A stretch of DNA of 64,000 bases, taken from an uncultured archaeon. GTDB taxonomy: Archaea > Thermoproteota > Bathyarchaeia > 40CM-2-53-6 > CALIRQ01. The position numbers and the translations under genes are program-made. The notes beneath the pieces were generated by a model. The model was not told the origin of the DNA. It did no database searches and saw nothing but the letters and a program-made list of their open reading frames with translations. Position 1 is the stretch's first letter, and every line of letters begins with the position of its first letter. Shown piece by piece: positions 59,038 to 64,000 of the stretch. Location: NCBI GenBank assembly GCA_938042195.1, contig CALIRQ010000005.1, positions 27,717-91,716 of the forward strand, written 5' to 3'.

Positions 59038-60168
59038 CTAGGGCTTATGGGCCTCCTTGAACCTAGGTGCCAGCTTCCTGAGGACCTGCGGTAGCGTCGT
59101 GTACTCCATCTCCTCCGGCCCCAGCCTAGCGGGCATGAACTCCCCGTGCCGCCTTATGTATTCGGTGATCTCATTCGCGATCCAACGGGCCCTATCGAAG
59201 GCGACGTCGGCGAAGAGGTCAGCGGGCTTTGAGCCGCCGAGGCCGACCAATCGGCCATCGGAGAGGTTGAAGCCGAGGGCGACGATCCTGGGCGGGCCGT
59301 CGAAGGCGGTGCATCGCGCATCCTCCAAGCCCACGGGCATCAAGGGCCCGTAATGGGAGCCCCTCATCCAGCCCGCGACGAGATGCGGGAACGAGAACGG
59401 GAGGAGGACCTCCCCTAGCGCCGGGAGGCCGCGCTGGCATCTGACCAACATGCAGGGGTCATCTTTGCCCACGTATTTGCCCGCTATCAGGCTCAGCCTA
59501 CTGGTCGAAACGCTAGCCGCCAAGAGGCCATCGGAGTTCCTGAATATCCTCTCGATCACGTATCTGCCCGTGGTCCCGATTAGGGCCACTAAATCGTAGA
59601 TCTCCGCGGGGCAGACGAGGTCTACGTACTTGTTTTCCAGTATGTCCAAGACCCGGAAGGTGAAGCCGGAGTGCATCACCTCCTCTATCACGAGGCCGGC
59701 CGTATAGGAGGGGTCGGCGAAGATCCTGAACAGCGGCAGATTGAAGGCCCCGGGCTCAGTTTTATCGGCGGCGAAGGCGATGAATGGCTCGGAGGGGCGC
59801 TCCTCTATCTCCATCTCCGCCACCCCCGGCCCCATGCCCTTCACGTTGCCGCTGAACGTATCGGAGAGCAGGTCTTGGCCGGCGGCGTATAGCTTGAGCT
59901 TCTTCGAGACCTTCTCCGTCACCTCCTTGAAGGTATCCCAAGCCAGCCCATGGATCTTGGGATCGTTCTCGCCGCGCCGATGGGTCATCAGGAGCTCAAG
60001 ATCGTCGCCGCAATTGAATACGCAGAAGTCCTCTATCAGGCCCTCGTTCCTGGCCCTCTCGAGGCAAGCCTTGGCCACCTCGATCTGCTCCGGATGGACG
60101 CTATAATGGCCCGCGACGGAACCGACGTCGGCCTTTATCAACGAGATCGTGACCTTCTTACCGCCCAT
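59038..60168 (-). CDS. fbp: Fructose-1,6-bisphosphate aldolase/phosphatase
   Basis: 376 residues. KVTISLIKADVGSVAGHYSV is the archaeal type V start with the metal aspartate and histidine; FCVFNCGDDLELLMTHRRGE, HGLAWDTFKE and GMGPGVAEMEIEERPSEPF follow, and KPADLFADVAFDRARW is near the end. This bifunctional enzyme makes fructose 6-phosphate from triose phosphates, the anabolic gate of gluconeogenesis in archaea. ATG 60168. The divergent TIM gene supplies its dihydroxyacetone phosphate, so the shared 80-base promoter region links them. Confidence 0.96.
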   Translation of the reverse strand: MGGKKVTISLIKADVGSVAGHYSVHPEQIEVAKACLERARNEGLIEDFCVFNCGDDLELLMTHRRGENDPKIHGLAWDTFKEVTEKVSKKLKLYAAGQDLLSDTFSGNVKGMGPGVAEMEIEERPSEPFIAFAADKTEPGAFNLPLFRIFADPSYTAGLVIEEVMHSGFTFRVLDILENKYVDLVCPAEIYDLVALIGTTGRYVIERIFRNSDGLLAASVSTSRLSLIAGKYVGKDDPCMLVRCQRGLPALGEVLLPFSFPHLVAGWMRGSHYGPLMPVGLEDARCTAFDGPPRIVALGFNLSDGRLVGLGGSKPADLFADVAFDRARWIANEITEYIRRHGEFMPARLGPEEMEYTTLPQVLRKLAPRFKEAHKP

Positions 60169-60191
60169 CGCGGATCTCCTTCGACGCTTGA

Positions 60192-60956
<765 letters not shown>

Positions 60957-60995
60957 AGCCCATGGGCCCCAGCGCTTCTCCCCGGTGAGGTCTGC

Positions 60996-61106
60996 ATGAG
61001 AAGGGTCTTGGCTTGGTGGGCGCTCCTGATCGGGCTATCGCTCCTCTTGGCGGCCCTTCGCGAGGGAGGCTTCGGGGCCGTCGCCTCGCTGATGGCATCG
61101 GGGTGA
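60996..61106 (+). CDS. 36-residue single-helix membrane peptide
   Basis: RRVLAWWALLIGLSLLLAAL is a membrane helix with a positive N-terminus; the remainder is short (REGGFGAVASLMASG). ATG 60996 is preceded by GGTGAGG at good spacing (60984-60990), and TGA at 61104-61106 lies seven bases before the TTG of the polyferredoxin membrane protein gene. The tight spacing suggests a small accessory subunit of that protein. Confidence 0.6.
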   Translation: MRRVLAWWALLIGLSLLLAALREGGFGAVASLMASG

Positions 61107-61112
61107 AATCGC

Positions 61113-62003
61113 TTGAAGGCCAAGTTCAGGCCGGTTAGGCTGATCGTACAAGCGCTATCATTCGCCTCCATAAACGCGCTCCTCTTCAGGGCCCTCTCCC
61201 TCGAGATCGGCCCGTTCCCGGTGCCCTTGCCGATACTCGCCAACCCCGGCAAGCCGTCGATATTCCCCGGGGCCCTTGAAACGACGGAGGCGCTCCTATC
61301 CAAGGCCGAGGCCCCGCTCGCCGCCTTGGCCATGGCGTTCATCCTCGGGGCCCTGCTGGGCAGGGCCTTTTGCGGATGGGTCTGCCCCTTCGGATTCCTC
61401 CAAGATGTTCTTCGCTTCCTCTCCAAGGCCAAGAGGAAGATCGCGCCAAGGGATCATTCCTTCCTCTCCAAGCTCAAATACTTGATCCTCCTCTCGCTCC
61501 TCTCGTTAAGCGCGAGCTTGGCGTTGAGCTATGGCTTCGGCTGGGGAGGAGCCTATAGGGCGGCCCTCGGCCCATTGGCATCCGGCCCGTTCTCCGCAAT
61601 CTCCCCGGTGGGGGCAGGGCCGCGGGAGATCCTGCGCGGGATATTCGCCGCGGCCTCCGAGGGGCGATTGGGGGAATGGGCCACAAGCCTCCCTCGAACG
61701 ACTCTGATCAGTTTGGCCCTGCTCACGATCGCCGTTTACGGGGGTCTGAAGGTCTCGAGGCTCTGGTGCCGATACCTATGCCCGACCGGAGCCCTGATGG
61801 CGCTGTTCGGCCGAGTGAGCTTCCTCGGGATCGGCCGGAGGCCCGCTAGGTGCGATCGTTGCGCCTCCTGCGAGGCCGCCTGCCCGATGCAGGTCCCGAT
61901 CCTCTCGCTGCCGTGGCAGAGGTTCAATCATCCGGAGTGCATAGCCTGCCTGGAATGCTCCGATGCCTGCCCCAACGGGGCGATCGGCATGAGGTTCTCA
62001 TGA
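61113..62003 (+). CDS. Membrane 4Fe-4S polyferredoxin (NapH/Fer4_5 type)
   Basis: 296 residues. Membrane helices carry the twin motifs FCGWVCPFGFLQD and WCRYLCPTGALMA (CxxxCP) characteristic of NapH/RdxA/NosR-type proteins; the C-terminal cytoplasmic part has two [4Fe-4S] motifs, CDRCASCEAACPMQV and CIACLECSDACPNGA. Such proteins pass electrons between quinol or ferredoxin pools and a reductase. No reductase lies beside it, so the partner is unknown. TTG 61113 follows the small membrane peptide by six bases. Confidence 0.9.
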   Translation: MKAKFRPVRLIVQALSFASINALLFRALSLEIGPFPVPLPILANPGKPSIFPGALETTEALLSKAEAPLAALAMAFILGALLGRAFCGWVCPFGFLQDVLRFLSKAKRKIAPRDHSFLSKLKYLILLSLLSLSASLALSYGFGWGGAYRAALGPLASGPFSAISPVGAGPREILRGIFAAASEGRLGEWATSLPRTTLISLALLTIAVYGGLKVSRLWCRYLCPTGALMALFGRVSFLGIGRRPARCDRCASCEAACPMQVPILSLPWQRFNHPECIACLECSDACPNGAIGMRFS

Positions 62004-62020
62004 ATCGGATCGGCGCGAGC

Positions 62021-62650
62021 CTAAGCGGCGAACGCCCTCAGAGTGCCCATCAGGCCCTGCGCCAAGAAATACGCGCCCAAGGCGATCATGAAGAGACCCA
62101 AGGGCGCGGATACGCGCTTTGGGCGGATGAGATCGCTCCTCCAATGTACCGCGAAGGAGACGAAGAGGTAATAGGCGAAGTCCGAGAGCCAATGGCCGAC
62201 CGTGACGAGGATCACCCCCAACCATCCCAGCGCCTCCGATCCCTTGAGGAGCAGGGCCAATCCAGCGGTGGCCCACCAAATCGGCTGGGTTGGGTTGAAG
62301 GCCGTGTAAAATATCCCGCCCATGAGCGATGATCCAATCTTTGGATCCCCAGCCTCCGCCCCGCTGGCCCCTCCCTTAAGCACGCCCATCCCCATGAGGC
62401 CCAGCATCAAGCCGCCGACGGAATAGATGAGGTCCCGGTATCCCTCTACGAGCCATCCGAATCCGAGGAGGAGTAGCAAGATTATCCCCGCCTCCCATAG
62501 CATATGGCCCGTTACGATCAAATGGGCCGTGACCTTCCCCTTCCGGGAGGCATCCAAAATCGTGAAAGCCAAGAGGGGGCCGGGGATCATGGCGCCGCTG
62601 AGCCCGACCAATAGGCCGAGGGAGATGAGGGCGATATGCTCTAGGGCCAT
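62021..62650 (-). CDS. LysE/RhtB-family exporter
   Basis: 209 residues with six helices. LLVGLSGAMIPGPLLAFTIL is the LysE-family signature (usual PGP in the first helix), and GGIFYTAFNPTQPIWWATAG is the second conserved region. Members export amino acids or related small molecules. The gene converges on the polyferredoxin gene, leaving 17 bases between their stops, and starts about 90 bases from the divergent asd gene. Confidence 0.88.
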   Translation of the reverse strand: MALEHIALISLGLLVGLSGAMIPGPLLAFTILDASRKGKVTAHLIVTGHMLWEAGIILLLLLGFGWLVEGYRDLIYSVGGLMLGLMGMGVLKGGASGAEAGDPKIGSSLMGGIFYTAFNPTQPIWWATAGLALLLKGSEALGWLGVILVTVGHWLSDFAYYLFVSFAVHWRSDLIRPKRVSAPLGLFMIALGAYFLAQGLMGTLRAFAA

Positions 62651-62742
62651 TTTCCCTTCGCTTCGTTCCGCCCGGGTGCTCCGGGCCCGGGCGCCCTACC
62701 TCCGCGATAACGCTTATATCCTTATCGATTTATGCCCCTCGC

Positions 62743-63861
62743 ATGGAAAAGCTGAGGGTCGGCGTTCTAGGGGCCACCGGGGCGGCGGGCCTGGAGTTCG
62801 TCAGGGCTCTTTGTGGACATCCATGGTTCGAGCTGGAGGAGCTATACGCCTCCGGGAGGAGCGCGGGGAGGCCCTTCGGCGAGGCCTGCACGTTGGACCT
62901 ATCGGGCATACCGGAGGACGTGAAGGAGAGGAGGGTCCGGGGGATGGGGGAGGTCGGCAAGGGGCTGGATTTGATATGCTCGGCGCTCCCATCGGAGGTC
63001 GCGAGGGAGGTCGAGGGCGAATGCGCGAGGCATACGCCCGTCATAAGCACGACCTCCGCCTTCAGATACGAGGACGACGTACCCATATTGATCACGGAGG
63101 TGAACGCCGACCACCATAGGCTATTGGGCCTCCAGAGGCGGAGGGGCTGGGAGGGCTGGATCGCCCCCGGCCCGAATTGCACGACCGTGGGCCTCGCAGT
63201 CTCGCTTTGTCCGATATACAGGGAGCTGGGAATCAAGAGGGTCATAATGTCGTCGTATCAATCGGTCTCCGGAGGGGGGTATGCCCTCATACAAAAGTGG
63301 AGGGCCCAAAGGAGGCTCGAGCTCCCGAAGCCCTTGGAGGGCGTCAGGGAGCCGATAAGGGATCCCGAGGTCGTCCTGGAGGGCAACGTCATAGGTTATA
63401 TCGAGAAGGAGGAGGCGAAGGTCAAGAGGGAGACGTTGAAGATACTCGGCGACTATGCCGATGGCAGGATAGAGCCCGCGAGGTTCAGGATAGATTGCAG
63501 TTGCGTCAGGGTGCCAACCCTAAGGGGGCATTTCGAAACCGTGTTCGTTGAAACGGAGAGGGCTTGCTCCGAGGAGGATGTTAAGGCCATTTACGAGGAG
63601 TTCAACGAGCGCTGCAAAAGGGAGTTCGGGGATCTGCCATCCAGCCCGGAGAAGGCCATAGTGGTCTTGGATAGGAGCCCCCAGCCCATATTCGATGTGG
63701 GCCTTGGGGGCGGCATGTCCACCGTGGTCGGGAGGATCGAGAGAATTGAGGCCTACGATAGCGGGATAAAATACCAAGTCCTATCCGACAATACGCAGAG
63801 GGGAGCAGCTAAGGGCATGGTCCAAGTCGCAGAATACCTCCACAAGGTGGGATTCCTCTGA
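62743..63861 (+). CDS. asd: Aspartate-semialdehyde dehydrogenase
   Basis: 372 residues. VGVLGATGAAGLEFVRAL is the NADP loop; the catalytic cysteine is in APGPNCTTVGLAVSL; the base histidine is in RVPTLRGHFETVFVE; QSVSGGGYALIQKW is the archaeal version of the substrate loop. It makes aspartate semialdehyde for threonine, methionine and lysine, feeding the ThrC encoded at 11903. TATA-like ATAACGCTTATATCC lies about 30-40 bases before ATG 62743. Confidence 0.94.
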   Translation: MEKLRVGVLGATGAAGLEFVRALCGHPWFELEELYASGRSAGRPFGEACTLDLSGIPEDVKERRVRGMGEVGKGLDLICSALPSEVAREVEGECARHTPVISTTSAFRYEDDVPILITEVNADHHRLLGLQRRRGWEGWIAPGPNCTTVGLAVSLCPIYRELGIKRVIMSSYQSVSGGGYALIQKWRAQRRLELPKPLEGVREPIRDPEVVLEGNVIGYIEKEEAKVKRETLKILGDYADGRIEPARFRIDCSCVRVPTLRGHFETVFVETERACSEEDVKAIYEEFNERCKREFGDLPSSPEKAIVVLDRSPQPIFDVGLGGGMSTVVGRIERIEAYDSGIKYQVLSDNTQRGAAKGMVQVAEYLHKVGFL

Positions 63862-64000
63862 TTCGGAAGGGGTCCCTATAACTGCCCCTTTTACCCCATG
63901 TCAGGGCGCGTCGGTTCTGAAATTCCCGCTGGCCGCTGATATAACGCTGATGATTCGAGCGAAGCGCGGGTTGCCCGCCCATCGATATGGAACGGGGCCC

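Overview
The window reads as a 64 kb piece of a GC-rich, probably thermophilic archaeal chromosome, most likely from the TACK/Thermoproteota side. The archaeal evidence is direct: TATA boxes about 25 bases before many starts, frequent TTG/GTG starts, AGG-dominated arginine codons, class I lysyl-tRNA synthetase, deoxyhypusine synthase, fructose-1,6-bisphosphate aldolase/phosphatase, short archaeal triose-phosphate isomerase, archaeal phosphopantetheine adenylyltransferase, the archaeal modified mevalonate genes, and a tRNA-Gln gene carrying three apparent introns. I cannot name the genus.

Layout. 1-5.3 kb: the 5' part of an FGGY sugar kinase next to a RuBisCO-like (form IV) gene broken by an in-frame TAG, a frameshifted secreted repeat protein and a frameshifted thioesterase. 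5.3-11.4 kb: MscS channel, TldD/TldE, a small membrane protein, Lrp regulator, MBL-fold hydrolase. 11.9-20.8 kb: a sulfur/cysteine block holding threonine synthase, a MoaD/CysO-like sulfur carrier, two E1-like activating enzymes, an O-phosphoserine-type cysteine synthase, a SerK-like serine kinase, a small protein resembling the E1 C-terminal domain, SufS, IscU and a divergent NifS. 20.9-30.6 kb: metals and metalloids (ArsC, nitroreductase, CopB-type ATPase with a YHS tail, JAMM peptidase, DUF438-hemerythrin proteins, a split Fe-S protein, FTR1 iron permease, ACR3 arsenite efflux). The 25-27.6 kb part is visibly AT-richer than its flanks and may be acquired.

30.6-44.2 kb: site-2 protease, two small-molecule kinases, glutamine synthetase, tRNA-Gln, deoxyhypusine synthase, DUF131 proteins, Trm112, and a cell-surface glycan set (UDP-sugar dehydrogenase, DUF354, MraY/AglH-like transferase, sugar-1-P nucleotidyltransferase). 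44.5-51 kb: HAD hydrolase, LysS, then aconitase X small and large subunits, UbiD and UbiX (the archaeal mevalonate branch), with CoaD divergent. 51-56.5 kb: two small putative regulators with palindromic operators, TspO, a four-gene pyruvate:ferredoxin oxidoreductase, dCTP deaminase/dUTPase. 57-63.9 kb: secreted protein, SerA, FBP aldolase/phosphatase, TIM, a polyferredoxin membrane protein, LysE exporter and aspartate-semialdehyde dehydrogenase.

Main idea. SerA (3-phosphoglycerate to serine path), SerK (serine to O-phosphoserine), a CysM-like synthase keeping the CysM RNxDE region, a GG-ending sulfur carrier, two E1 enzymes and a JAMM peptidase together look like an archaeal version of the mycobacterial CysO-CysM-Mec cysteine route, embedded with Fe-S assembly genes.

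Caution. At least five reading-frame breaks, and up to three doubtful starts, map to runs of G or C. One-base run-length errors in the assembly would explain them as well as pseudogenes would.
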